A DNA stretch of 64,000 nt, from the NCBI GenBank assembly GCA_944323665.1, contig CALUTN010000183.1:66619-130618 (forward strand), written 5' to 3'. Positions within the stretch are counted from its first letter, which is position 1. The number at the start of each line of letters is the position of its first letter. Shown here piece after piece: positions 25,435 through 32,845 of this stretch. This DNA is from Candidatus Gastranaerophilales bacterium. GTDB taxonomy: Bacteria > Cyanobacteriota > Vampirovibrionia > Gastranaerophilales > Gastranaerophilaceae. The position numbers and the translations under genes were made by a program. The notes beneath the pieces are model-generated. The model saw only the letters and a list, made by a program, of their open reading frames with translations. It searched no databases and was not told where the DNA came from.

Positions 25435-26179
25435 AATGAAGGAGTTCTATGAAAATAGAGCTAAAACAAGTTTAATCAGACGAACTCCTGTCATTATAAG
25501 AATTGATGGAAAGGCTTTTTATACCTTTACTAAAGGGTTTGAAAAGCCTTTTGATTCTATAATGATTAAAGCTATGCAAGATACTATGAAGTATCTTTGT
25601 GAAAATATACAAGGTTGTGTATTAGGTTATACACAGTCTGATGAAATTACTCTAGTATTAGTAGACTATAATAAACTAGATACAGATGCATGGTTTGATT
25701 ATGATATACAAAAGTTATGTAGTGTATCTGCATCTATGGCTACTTTTGCTTTTAATAGAAGTTATTCTAAATATTTTGGAGAATTTGTTTATAATCTAAA
25801 AGAGTTTAAAGATAATTTAATTACTGCTTATAAAAAGGCTGGAAAAATAGGAGCTATATTTGATTCTAGATGCTTTAATATCCCAGTAGAAGAAGTAACT
25901 AATTGTATTCTTTGGAGACAGCAGGATGCTACTAGAAATAGTATTCAAGCAGTAGGCCAAGCTAACTTTTCCCATAAAGAACTCCAGGGATTAAGTACAA
26001 ATCAAATTCAAGAACTATTATTTTCTAAATATGGAATTAATTGGAATGATTTTCCTACACATTTAAAAAGAGGATGCTGTTGTATTAAGAAAGAAGATGG
26101 TTGGTATATTGATGAAGAAATTCCTATTTTTACAGGAGAAGGAAGAGAATATATTGAAAAATTAATTAATTATGAGTAA
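25409..26179 (+). CDS. Thg1-like 3'-5' RNA polymerase (tRNAHis guanylyltransferase family)
   Basis: A 256-aa protein with the whole family signature: VIIRIDGKAFYTFTKGFEKPFD (metal-binding Asp and Gly), GYTQSDEITLVL (S-D-E, second metal site), FDSRCFNIP and CILWRQQDATRNSI. Thg1 enzymes add nucleotides to the 5' end of RNA in the 3'-5' direction; bacterial and phage-type members act in template-dependent 5'-end repair of tRNA. Its position near Pnkp halves and an RNA ligase suggests a tRNA-repair set. Start at 25409 avoids a TTG alternative. Confidence 0.92.
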   Translation: MKNNNLGDRMKEFYENRAKTSLIRRTPVIIRIDGKAFYTFTKGFEKPFDSIMIKAMQDTMKYLCENIQGCVLGYTQSDEITLVLVDYNKLDTDAWFDYDIQKLCSVSASMATFAFNRSYSKYFGEFVYNLKEFKDNLITAYKKAGKIGAIFDSRCFNIPVEEVTNCILWRQQDATRNSIQAVGQANFSHKELQGLSTNQIQELLFSKYGINWNDFPTHLKRGCCCIKKEDGWYIDEEIPIFTGEGREYIEKLINYE

Positions 26180-26387
26180 TATAGCTATTATAAAAATAAC
26201 TGATTGTTTAGCATGTCCTTATATAGATTGCTCATGTGAAGATGCTGATGATTATTCTTCAGTATATTGTGGATATATGAATGAGTTTTTAGGAGAATGT
26301 AAAACAAGATGGATAATAAACGGAACTAGCAGTATTCCAGTTCCAGATAATTGTCCATTATTAAATAATAATAACAATGATGATTGA
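26172..26387 (+). CDS. small Cys-rich protein, 71 aa
   Basis: Seven Cys residues, including ITDCLACPYIDCSCED and a later CGYM, CKTR and CPLL, fit a metal-binding or iron-sulfur-type mini-protein. It overlaps both neighbours. No family recognised. Confidence 0.6.
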   Translation: MSNIAIIKITDCLACPYIDCSCEDADDYSSVYCGYMNEFLGECKTRWIINGTSSIPVPDNCPLLNNNNNDD

Positions 26388-27003
26388 TAATTTTGAATTT
26401 TTATCTTCTTGGTTTGATAAACTAAAAAGTCAAGATGATTTTTATTTTGTTCAAATTATCCAGAGAAAAAAGGATGGAGTTCAACTTCCATCCTATACTT
26501 CTGGAGCAAGAACAATAAGAAGTTTTTATTTCTTTAATAAAGAAGAATTTATTAGACAAGAACTTTATATTAAAGAATTATGTGATAGGAATAATGCAAG
26601 AGCATATTTCTGGGTAAATCCTAGAAATGCTGTAGATGTAGCTTGTGAATCTATTAGACAGTTTGCTGAACTTATTAAAAATGGTACTACTAGACAAGGA
26701 GTGGCTATATATGATAGAGCTACTGGAACTAGTAGAAGCTCAAAATATGATAAATTATGGATAATTGATATAGATACTAAAAATTCAGAATATATTAAGA
26801 AAGTAGAATCTATTATTAATTATTGTAGAGGAAAAGAAGGTAATAGAATACATTATCATATTCCTACTTTAAATGGATATCATTTAATTACAGATAAATT
26901 TGATAAAAGACAATTTGCTCAAGAATTAGCTATTAATAACTTAGATCAAATTAATATTCATGATGATAATCCAACTTTATTATATTATAATAAACAATGT
27001 TAG
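26377..27003 (+). CDS. possible archaeo-eukaryotic primase-like protein, 208 aa (ends in TAG)
   Basis: The C-terminal half has KLWIIDIDTKN (D-x-D after a hydrophobic strand) and, about 40 residues later, PTLNGYHLIT, which resembles the S/N-G-x-H-h motif of AEP/PrimPol catalytic cores. The N-terminal part contains ARAYFWVNPRNA. The order fits, but the third AEP metal ligand is not obvious, so primase activity is uncertain. TAG stop with TAA two codons on. Confidence 0.55.
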   Translation: MMIDNFEFLSSWFDKLKSQDDFYFVQIIQRKKDGVQLPSYTSGARTIRSFYFFNKEEFIRQELYIKELCDRNNARAYFWVNPRNAVDVACESIRQFAELIKNGTTRQGVAIYDRATGTSRSSKYDKLWIIDIDTKNSEYIKKVESIINYCRGKEGNRIHYHIPTLNGYHLITDKFDKRQFAQELAINNLDQINIHDDNPTLLYYNKQC

Positions 27004-27173
27004 AATTAATAATATTTATAGTAACTTTAATATTATTTCCAATTTGGTTTCCTATATTGTTAGTATTAATTACAATTATTTTACTAATATTTATATATAT
27101 AATAATTAATATAGTAGGAATTCCATTAATTATTTTTTATTCTATTTTTGATAAAAATCTTTATAAAAAATGA
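26997..27173 (+). CDS. small very hydrophobic membrane protein, 58 aa
   Basis: Starts inside the end of the previous gene and ends in an ATGA overlap. Nearly the whole chain is Ile/Leu/Phe/Val (for example IIFIVTLILFPIWFPILLVL), predicting two membrane helices with a basic C-terminus (DKNLYKK). The role is unknown. Holins and membrane-stress proteins are alternatives. Confidence 0.58.
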   Translation: MLELIIFIVTLILFPIWFPILLVLITIILLIFIYIIINIVGIPLIIFYSIFDKNLYKK

Positions 27174-27547
27174 ATTTTAATGCTTCAATAGTAAAATATT
27201 TGTGTCCTATTTGTGGAAAAGAGGCTGAGGAAGGAATAGTAATAAATTCTCTTTTAACCGAAAAAGCTGCTAAAGAAGTGGAAAAGCTTAATGGGAAAGC
27301 TATAGGATATGCAGATCATGCTTGTAAAGAGTGCTCTGAATATAAAGATAAAGTAGTATTTTTTATTGGGATAGATACAAATAAATCTGAAAAAGATGAT
27401 CCTTATAGAACTGGACATATAACTGGAGTTAAGAAAAATTCCCAACTTGTTAATCAATGCTCAGAATTTATAATAACTTTAAAAGATAATTCTCAATATT
27501 GTTTTATTGATTATAATGTTGGAAAACAAATAGGATTATGGAATTAA
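27170..27547 (+). CDS. zinc-ribbon protein, 125 aa
   Basis: Two Cys pairs, YLCPICGKE near residue 12 and HACKECSEY near residue 50, make a likely zinc ribbon, followed by a beta-rich C-terminal region. No family is recognised. Overlaps its neighbours by 4 and 10 bases. Confidence 0.6.
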   Translation: MNFNASIVKYLCPICGKEAEEGIVINSLLTEKAAKEVEKLNGKAIGYADHACKECSEYKDKVVFFIGIDTNKSEKDDPYRTGHITGVKKNSQLVNQCSEFIITLKDNSQYCFIDYNVGKQIGLWN

Positions 27548-27735
27548 AATTAGTACCTAAAGATGAATTAGCAGATTTAATTAGAGCAAGTATTATTCTA
27601 AATTATTTAGAAAATGCTGGAGTAGATAATTGGGGATGGTATGGAGAAGCTCTTTCTGACTATTATAAAGATGAAGAACATATGGAAGATAATGATTATT
27701 TAACTAGTGATTATAAAACTTATGAATCTAATTAA
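27538..27735 (+). CDS. hypothetical acidic protein, 65 aa
   Basis: Overlaps the zinc-ribbon gene by 10 bases and thyX exon 1 by 14 bases. Contains VDNWGWYGEALSDYYKDEEH. No recognised family. Confidence 0.57.
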   Translation: MELKLVPKDELADLIRASIILNYLENAGVDNWGWYGEALSDYYKDEEHMEDNDYLTSDYKTYESN

Positions 27736-28189
27736 ACCTAAATTTGAAATTTTAGAGCAACAATCAGGTATAGACGGTATTTATAAAATGATAGAGTTAG
27801 CAGGAAGAACCTGCTATCGTTCAGAAGATAAGATTACTCCAGATTCAGCTAAAGGCTTTGTAGAGAGAATGATTAAGTCTGGACATGGTGCTATGTTAGA
27901 ACATGGTACTGTATATCTTAAAAGATACTCTTCTAAAGAGAGTAATTTAGTATGGGTTGAAAAATACGCTCTTAGCCCCTATTCAAGAATTTCCTATGGT
28001 GAAGGTAGTACTAGAATAGATGGCATGTTATATAATACTGTCTATATAACAACTAACCTTAGAGTTCTAGTGGAAAACAGCTGGATGGATGATTTGAAAT
28101 ATATTTGTGAACCTATAGAATATCATGAGAGAAGAGTATGTGTTAGATTTATTTGTGACAGAGGAGTATCTCATGAATTTGTAAGACAT
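27722..28189 (+). CDS. thyX: FAD-dependent thymidylate synthase, exon 1
   Basis: ATG at 27722 gives MNLIKPKFEILEQ. Family landmarks are LAGRTCYRSEDKI, GHGAMLEHGTVYLKR and the dUMP/FAD-binding segment GVSHEFVRH. Exon 1 ends in the T of the His codon at 28189, exactly two residues into the R-H-R-x7-S signature. Splicing to exon 2 in phase 0 gives 276 aa. ThyX methylates dUMP with FADH2 and methylene-tetrahydrofolate, complementing the dUTPase. Confidence 0.93.
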
Positions 28190-28304
28190 AAATTACTTTG
28201 TGCCGCCTAATGGTAACATTAGGGCAATAACCCAGTGAATTGCTGGAAGGCTAAAATTTAATATTTATTAACAAAATTTAATAGAGTGATTTAATTTTAT
28301 TTAG

Positions 28305-28312
28305 TATCTTTG
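28305..28312 (+). promoter_or_regulatory. Bacteroidetes-type -7 element in front of the HNH gene
   Basis: TATCTTTG matches the TAnnTTTG -7 consensus of Bacteroidetes housekeeping promoters and lies 25 bases before the HNH start codon at 28337. No convincing -33 TTG was seen at the usual distance, so it is a partial match, but it would allow the endonuclease to be made independently of thyX. Confidence 0.45.
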
Positions 28313-28336
28313 CATGAACTTAAAAGTGTAAAGGAC

Positions 28337-29113
28337 ATGAAAAAATTAAATTGTAAACTCGGTGATACATTCGGAAATTGGACTGTGGTTGATGATAACA
28401 CATTCGTCAAAAGTGGTCATACTTATGTTAAAGTACAATGTAAGTGTGGTAAGGTAGAAGATAAGTGTCTCAGCGATTTAGTAAATGGTAGAACTAAAAG
28501 CTGCAGAAGTTGTGCAGCTCGTGCTAGAGGTGCTTCAATTAAAATTGGAGACAAATATAAAAGCTGGACAGTAATTGGAGGACCAAAATTATCTGATTAT
28601 GGTAGCCAGTTATACGAAGTACAATGTGATTGTGGCACTGTAAAATGGGTTCAGGCTAATGAACTTACTAATCCTAACCGTAACTTTAAGTGTGCTAAAT
28701 GTGCTGCTAAAGAAAGAGGAGCTGTTCAGGCAGAACGTAATGGTAAGGTAGGAGAACTAACTCTAACTAGATTTACTAAATTACAACGTTCGGCTGAGAG
28801 AAGGAATATAGAGTTCCTAGTATCTTTAGAATATCTAAGTAACCTGTACGAATCTCAAAACCATATATGTGCAATAACTGGTAGACATATTGACTCTATA
28901 GATGAAGCATCTTTGGATAGGATAGACTCATCTAAGGGATATATTGAAGGAAACGTACAGTGGACTACTTATCAAGCTAATGTAAGTAAACACACTATGA
29001 CAATGGAAGAATTGTATCAATTTTGTAAAGATGTATTAAATCATGCTAATCAGCAGCCAAGCCAACCTTTAACAAAGTTGGAAGGTTCAGAGACTAATGG
29101 TATTATATGGTAA
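28337..29113 (+). CDS. HNH homing endonuclease in the thyX intron
   Basis: ATG at 28337 follows an AAAGGAC ribosome-binding-like sequence and is preferred over TTG 28310. Two zinc-ribbon DNA-binding repeats come first (VQCKCGKVEDKC with SCRSCAARARG, then VQCDCGTVKW with KCAKCAAKERG). The C-terminal HNH domain reads CAITGRHI, ASLDRIDSSKGYIEGNVQWTT and a final YQANVSKHTMT. The last 20 codons overlap the intron's P6-P7 strand. The ORF is intact. Confidence 0.88.
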   Translation: MKKLNCKLGDTFGNWTVVDDNTFVKSGHTYVKVQCKCGKVEDKCLSDLVNGRTKSCRSCAARARGASIKIGDKYKSWTVIGGPKLSDYGSQLYEVQCDCGTVKWVQANELTNPNRNFKCAKCAAKERGAVQAERNGKVGELTLTRFTKLQRSAERRNIEFLVSLEYLSNLYESQNHICAITGRHIDSIDEASLDRIDSSKGYIEGNVQWTTYQANVSKHTMTMEELYQFCKDVLNHANQQPSQPLTKLEGSETNGIIW

Positions 29114-29134
29114 GAACAAGCTAAATGTTTGATT

Positions 29135-29749
29135 ATGACGAAAGAAGAAAAAGCAACATTAATTGGATTAGTGCTAGGCGATGGTCACTTAGCATGTAGT
29201 AAGTATAAAAATTGCAATGCTTTCCACCAAGAGTTTTCTTTAATTCACTCTATAGAACAAAGAGAATATCTTGAATGGAAGGTTAATTTAATACATTCCA
29301 TTTTAGGAGGACATAAGCCATCTATTATAGAGTTTAATAATAATGGATACAAAGGTGTTAAAGCTATGAAGTCTCATAGATATTTTAGGGTTTTATATAA
29401 ATATTTATACAAAAATGGAATTAAAACAATTCCATTAAAAGCCCTTAATAGATTAACTCCTCTGGCTATTGCTATATGGTGGATGGATGACGGTTCTCTA
29501 TGTAAGAAAGTTAGGAATGGTAAAGTTCACGCATGGGAATTATATCTAAATACCTATTTGAGTAAGGAAGAAAATCAAACTATAATTGATTATTTTCAAA
29601 ATAAATGGAATGTTAAATGGAATCTTAATTTGAGTAAAGGTAAATACAGATTAAGATGTTCTACGAGAGAAGGTAGAAAATTTCTAACTATTATAAGACC
29701 TATTGTATCCCAAATTAAGTGTATGCAATATAAATGCTTAGAAATCTAA
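29135..29749 (+). CDS. LAGLIDADG homing endonuclease in the thyX intron
   Basis: A 204-aa enzyme with motifs IGLVLGDGHLA and AIAIWWMDDGSLC, the standard pair for the LAGLIDADG_2 (I-CreI/HNH-unrelated) group. Close relatives in form are the endonuclease in the RNA polymerase intron at 48926, which shares the EQREYLEWK / EQREFLTWK segment. It lies in the P8 region, after the HNH gene. All in-frame codons are intact. Confidence 0.92.
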   Translation: MTKEEKATLIGLVLGDGHLACSKYKNCNAFHQEFSLIHSIEQREYLEWKVNLIHSILGGHKPSIIEFNNNGYKGVKAMKSHRYFRVLYKYLYKNGIKTIPLKALNRLTPLAIAIWWMDDGSLCKKVRNGKVHAWELYLNTYLSKEENQTIIDYFQNKWNVKWNLNLSKGKYRLRCSTREGRKFLTIIRPIVSQIKCMQYKCLEI

Positions 29750-29764
29750 CTAACAGTTGAAACT

Positions 29765-29869
29765 ATGGAACAAATTGGAATTATAGTATTATTTACCACA
29801 ATTCTGGCGTGGATTATTCCCGCTGGAATACAAGAATATAGAAATGGAAAGATTAGTAAAGAAAAATAA
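29765..29869 (+). CDS. small membrane peptide, 34 aa, inside the thyX intron
   Basis: One hydrophobic helix (IGIIVLFTTILAWIIPAG) and a basic C-terminus, typical of a single-span membrane mini-protein. It lies between the LAGLIDADG gene and the 3' part of the ribozyme core. Being inside an intron, it may be a captured cargo gene. Confidence is limited by its size. Confidence 0.4.
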   Translation: MEQIGIIVLFTTILAWIIPAGIQEYRNGKISKEK

Positions 29870-30062
29870 TTGTAAATATCAAATATTTATAGAATTGTTT
29901 CCATATGCCTTATGTGAGAAACAAGGATATATTCCTGTTTGGTGTCCTAATAATTGCTCCATAGAATATAATACTGACACGAGTGCTGGGCATCCTATAA
30001 AGGATGATGATATAGTCCGATACTCCTTTGAAAAGAGGAGAGTTAAGGATAAAGAGCCTTAA
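29844..30062 (+). CDS. hypothetical ORF overlapping the 3' end of the thyX intron
   Basis: The first 45 residues (KYQIFIELFPYALCEKQGYI, then VWCPNNCS) look protein-like with four Cys, but the remaining codons run through the P7/P9 core. The gene, if real, would use the intron core as its 3' coding part, as the HNH gene does upstream. It could equally be a chance ORF. Confidence 0.3.
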   Translation: MERLVKKNNCKYQIFIELFPYALCEKQGYIPVWCPNNCSIEYNTDTSAGHPIKDDDIVRYSFEKRRVKDKEP

Positions 30063-30073
30063 CATAACAATTG

Positions 30074-30436
30074 AGAGTATTTAGCTTTGCACAGGAGAGT
30101 ACCCGCTATTGCAACTACTCTAAGGATAAGTTTGGTAATGAACTTACTTTTATTCAACCTTTATGGTTAGAGGATATAGATTCCAGTTTAGATTTCAAAG
30201 ACTGTTTACAACATTCTGAACTAGCTTACTTTAATTTACTTGATAGAGGATGGAAGCCTCAACAAGCAAGAGCTGTTCTTCCTAATGCCCTTAAAACTGA
30301 GTTGGTTATGACTGGCTTTGTGTCTGATTGGAAACACTTCTTTGAATTGAGAGATGCTGGAAGTGCTCACCCACAAGCACAAGAGTTGGCTAAGCCATTG
30401 CATGAAGAGTTTATTAAAAGAGGATATATTAAATGA
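30074..30436 (+). CDS. thyX: FAD-dependent thymidylate synthase, exon 2
   Basis: Continues the signature as RVFSFAQESTRYCNYS; joined to exon 1 this gives RHRVFSFAQESTRY, a clear RHRxxSxxxESxRY-type motif that binds FAD and dUMP. The C-terminal region has ARAVLPNALKTELVMTG, also typical of ThyX. The stop TGA overlaps the next ATG. Confidence 0.92.
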   Translation, partial: RVFSFAQESTRYCNYSKDKFGNELTFIQPLWLEDIDSSLDFKDCLQHSELAYFNLLDRGWKPQQARAVLPNALKTELVMTGFVSDWKHFFELRDAGSAHPQAQELAKPLHEEFIKRGYIK

Positions 30437-30729
30437 CAGAATTAGAAGAAAAAATTTATAATGGAATAAAGCTCACTTCTAAAGAGCTAGAAGAGGCTAT
30501 TTTGGAATGTGAAGAAGTTACAACAGAATATGGAAGAAATATGAGATGGTCTAGACCTGTTAGTACTATTATTAGAATAAAGGATAAACTATTCTGTATT
30601 GAATGGGAAGAAGGTCTTACTGAATGTCAAGATAATTATTTTGAGTATCAACCTTATGAGGTAGAGGAAAAAGAACGTGTTATAATCATTAAAAATTATA
30701 TAAAAAAAATAAATAATAAAGTTTTGTGA
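30433..30729 (+). CDS. hypothetical protein, 98 aa
   Basis: ATGA overlap with thyX. The segment RWSRPVSTIIRIKDKLFCIEW followed by YFEYQPYEVEEKE is a recurrent pattern of small phage beta-rich proteins; its role is unknown. Confidence 0.62.
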   Translation: MTELEEKIYNGIKLTSKELEEAILECEEVTTEYGRNMRWSRPVSTIIRIKDKLFCIEWEEGLTECQDNYFEYQPYEVEEKERVIIIKNYIKKINNKVL

Positions 30730-30748
30730 TTAGTATAATGATAAGTTC

Positions 30749-31021
30749 ATGAAAACAATTTATATAATATGGAATAAATCTTTTGAATGGGATGATCCTA
30801 TTCCTAGTAGTGATAGCATAGTTTTTATATCGCAAGATTATGAATCTGCTATAAATAAATTTAAATTTTATATAGAATTATGTAATAATTTTTGTAATGA
30901 TTCTAAATGGTGTTATGAATATTCTTTATATTCATATATTCCAGAAACTTGTCCCATAGAAGGTAAATTAATAATGAATGTAAATAATATTATTAATGAA
31001 GAAACTAATACACCGAATTGA
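30749..31021 (+). CDS. hypothetical protein, 90 aa
   Basis: Preceded by a 19-bp gap. Starts KTIYIIWNKSFEWDD, then an aromatic and Cys-containing middle. The 67 bases that follow, before the phosphoesterase, contain no gene. Confidence 0.58.
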   Translation: MKTIYIIWNKSFEWDDPIPSSDSIVFISQDYESAINKFKFYIELCNNFCNDSKWCYEYSLYSYIPETCPIEGKLIMNVNNIINEETNTPN

Positions 31022-31088
31022 TAAGACTATAGAATTTTATAGTTTTTAAAACAGGAATTAAAGGATAAAATTAAAAAATTAGAAGGAA

Positions 31089-31715
31089 ATGTGGAATGAT
31101 GTAAAACCATTAAAATTTAACTCATCAGAGGTGAACATTTGGTTCACTTCTGATTTACATTTTGGTCATAAAAATATTATAAAATTTTGTAATAGACCGT
31201 GGGAAACTGTAGAAGAAATGGATGAAGCTCTTATAACTAATTGGAATTCAATTGTGGGAGAAAAAGATATAGTCTTTGATTTAGGAGATTTTGCATTTGC
31301 TACTAATGGTAGATGGAAAGAATTAGTTCAAAGACTAAATGGTAAGCACTATCTTATTTTAGGAAACCATGATGGGATAAGATGGCCTGGTGATAAAACT
31401 ATGCAATTATTTGAAAGAGTAGAACAGCAAATGATTATTTATATAGATAATAGATGTATCTACTTAAATCATTATCCATATTTATGTTATGGAGGAAGCT
31501 GGAAAAATCCAGAACATGCTGTATGGCAGTTACATGGACATGTTCATACTTGTCCAAATTCAAGTGGAGCTGATGATAAAAGAATGATATATAAATTTCC
31601 ATATCAATATGATGTTGGTGTAGATAATAATAATTATACTCCTGTATCATTTAAACAAGTTAAAGATATTATTAATAGTCAAGTAGAACATGAACTTAAA
31701 AAGAATAAAATATAA
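31089..31715 (+). CDS. calcineurin-like metallophosphoesterase, 208 aa
   Basis: Motifs WFTSDLHFGHKNII (D-x-H), VFDLGDFAF (G-D), LILGNHDG (G-N-H-D), LNHYPY and LHGHVHTCPN (G-H-x-H) are all present. The DLHFGHxN-I start marks the phage/bacterial DUF-like subgroup often called 'phosphoesterase with DLHFGH'. Third enzyme of this fold in the block; substrate unknown. It overlaps the next gene by 26 bases. Confidence 0.87.
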   Translation: MWNDVKPLKFNSSEVNIWFTSDLHFGHKNIIKFCNRPWETVEEMDEALITNWNSIVGEKDIVFDLGDFAFATNGRWKELVQRLNGKHYLILGNHDGIRWPGDKTMQLFERVEQQMIIYIDNRCIYLNHYPYLCYGGSWKNPEHAVWQLHGHVHTCPNSSGADDKRMIYKFPYQYDVGVDNNNYTPVSFKQVKDIINSQVEHELKKNKI

Positions 31716-32157
31716 AATAAAGTATTTTATAAGTACTTTACCTTTTACTAAGTTATGGAATGAATATCATAATCCTATCTATTATTGGTGGAAAGCAAGA
31801 AAATATTTTAAATTTCCATCAATTCGTTTCTATAAAGGTAAGAAGATTTGGTTCTTTGGATTACCTATAAGAAATGATTATTATAATAGATTTATTGATA
31901 TTCGTTTATCTGGGTTAGGGTGGAAAGATAAATATGACTCTCCGAGATTTGAATGGCATCCATATATTATGATTATGTTTTTTAGAAAATGGCAAATAAT
32001 ATGGACCTTCTATTATAAACCAGATCATACCTGGGAAGCCATTCTTGATTATTTATATTATGGAAAATCAATAGAAGAGGCTATTAGAGATAATACATGG
32101 GTTAATATGAACACAGGAAAGGAAATAAGTATAAATAAATATATAAAATATGACTGA
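31690..32157 (+). CDS. hypothetical aromatic-rich protein, 155 aa
   Basis: Unusually rich in Trp/Tyr/Phe and Lys (for example YYWWKARKYFKFPSIRFYK and FRKWQIIWTFYYKPDH). It looks like a basic, membrane-peripheral or nucleic-acid-binding protein, without clear transmembrane helices. A similar composition is found in phage proteins of unknown role. Confidence 0.6.
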   Translation: MNLKRIKYKIKYFISTLPFTKLWNEYHNPIYYWWKARKYFKFPSIRFYKGKKIWFFGLPIRNDYYNRFIDIRLSGLGWKDKYDSPRFEWHPYIMIMFFRKWQIIWTFYYKPDHTWEAILDYLYYGKSIEEAIRDNTWVNMNTGKEISINKYIKYD

Positions 32158-32548
32158 CCTAGGAAAAGAATGGCTAAAAGAATTAAAGGATTCTGACTGT
32201 AAATATTTTGTAATTAAAGTAGAAGATTTCTTTGAATCTCTATGTGAAGATATGCTTAGAGAGTTTAATGATATGCTATATTATTACAATGATTATAGAG
32301 AGAAACAAGGTAAGCCAGTTAACAAATATTTCGTTTTAAATAGAGATGAATACCCTCAATTTAAATCTTCAAAAGAATTTATTAATTGGGTAAATAATAA
32401 AGTAAAAACCAGATGGGAATATAGAATTATAAATGTTCATAGTAGACTATCTGAGGAAGATCTTGATAAATATGGAGAAAGTGGTTGGGAATTAGTGAAC
32501 TATGATTATGGTACACTTACTTATCATTTCAAAAGACTAAAACAATGA
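32150..32548 (+). CDS. hypothetical protein, 132 aa
   Basis: Overlaps the previous gene by 8 bases. The C-terminal part, VKTRWEYRIINVHSRLSEED then YGESGWELVNYDYGTLTYHF, resembles the small DUF4177-like fold (W-E-Y ... L-N-x-x-G-x-x-G-W-E-L-V), which is common in phages but has no defined activity. Confidence 0.65.
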   Translation: MTDLGKEWLKELKDSDCKYFVIKVEDFFESLCEDMLREFNDMLYYYNDYREKQGKPVNKYFVLNRDEYPQFKSSKEFINWVNNKVKTRWEYRIINVHSRLSEEDLDKYGESGWELVNYDYGTLTYHFKRLKQ

Positions 32549-32844
32549 ACCCTAATACACTTAGAAAAATACAAAGGCTTCTTAATGGGGAGTCTTTTAT
32601 TACTAGTGAACCTGGTAATTCAATGCTTCCTTTATACAAGAGTAATGAGAAACATCTTGTTACTCCTATAAAATGGGAAGATTGTAAAGTGGGAGATGTG
32701 GTATTTTGTAAAGTTCACGGTTCTTGTGTTACTCATAAAGTTTATGCTATAGATAAAGAGAAAGGATGTCTTATCGGCAATAACAAAGGACATATGAATG
32801 GTTGGTCTAAAAATGTATATGGATTAGCTCATAAATTAAAATAA
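32545..32844 (+). CDS. S24/S26 (LexA/signal peptidase)-like domain protein, 99 aa
   Basis: TSEPGNSMLPLYKSNE is the S-M serine segment of the S24/S26 fold, followed by CKVGDVVFCKVHG and VTHKVYAIDKEKG, the core strands. The general-base Lys is less obvious (T-H-K-V). It may be a repressor-cleaving or self-processing remnant. There is no DNA-binding or membrane domain. Confidence 0.7.
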   Translation: MNPNTLRKIQRLLNGESFITSEPGNSMLPLYKSNEKHLVTPIKWEDCKVGDVVFCKVHGSCVTHKVYAIDKEKGCLIGNNKGHMNGWSKNVYGLAHKLK

Positions 32845-32845
32845 T

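Larger units (their letters stand above)
28190..30073 (+). mobile_element. group I intron in thyX carrying two homing endonucleases
   Basis: An 1884-nt intron that interrupts the signature motif as RH / RVFSFAQ. The exon ends in T and the intron in G (30073). The P3-P4 region is CCTAATGGTAACATTAGGG (about 28205), the P7 5' strand is GTTCAGAGACTA (29085-29096) and the 3' strand GATATAGTCC (about 30009); a P9 hairpin follows. One core is seen, not two. The HNH gene lies between P3-P4 and P7, the LAGLIDADG gene and two small ORFs between the P7 strands. Confidence 0.84.

Noticed and set aside
28190-30073. Two consecutive introns in thyX, one per endonuclease
   Set aside because: Only one P3-P4 region and one P7 pair are visible, and no thyX exon-like sequence lies between the endonuclease genes.
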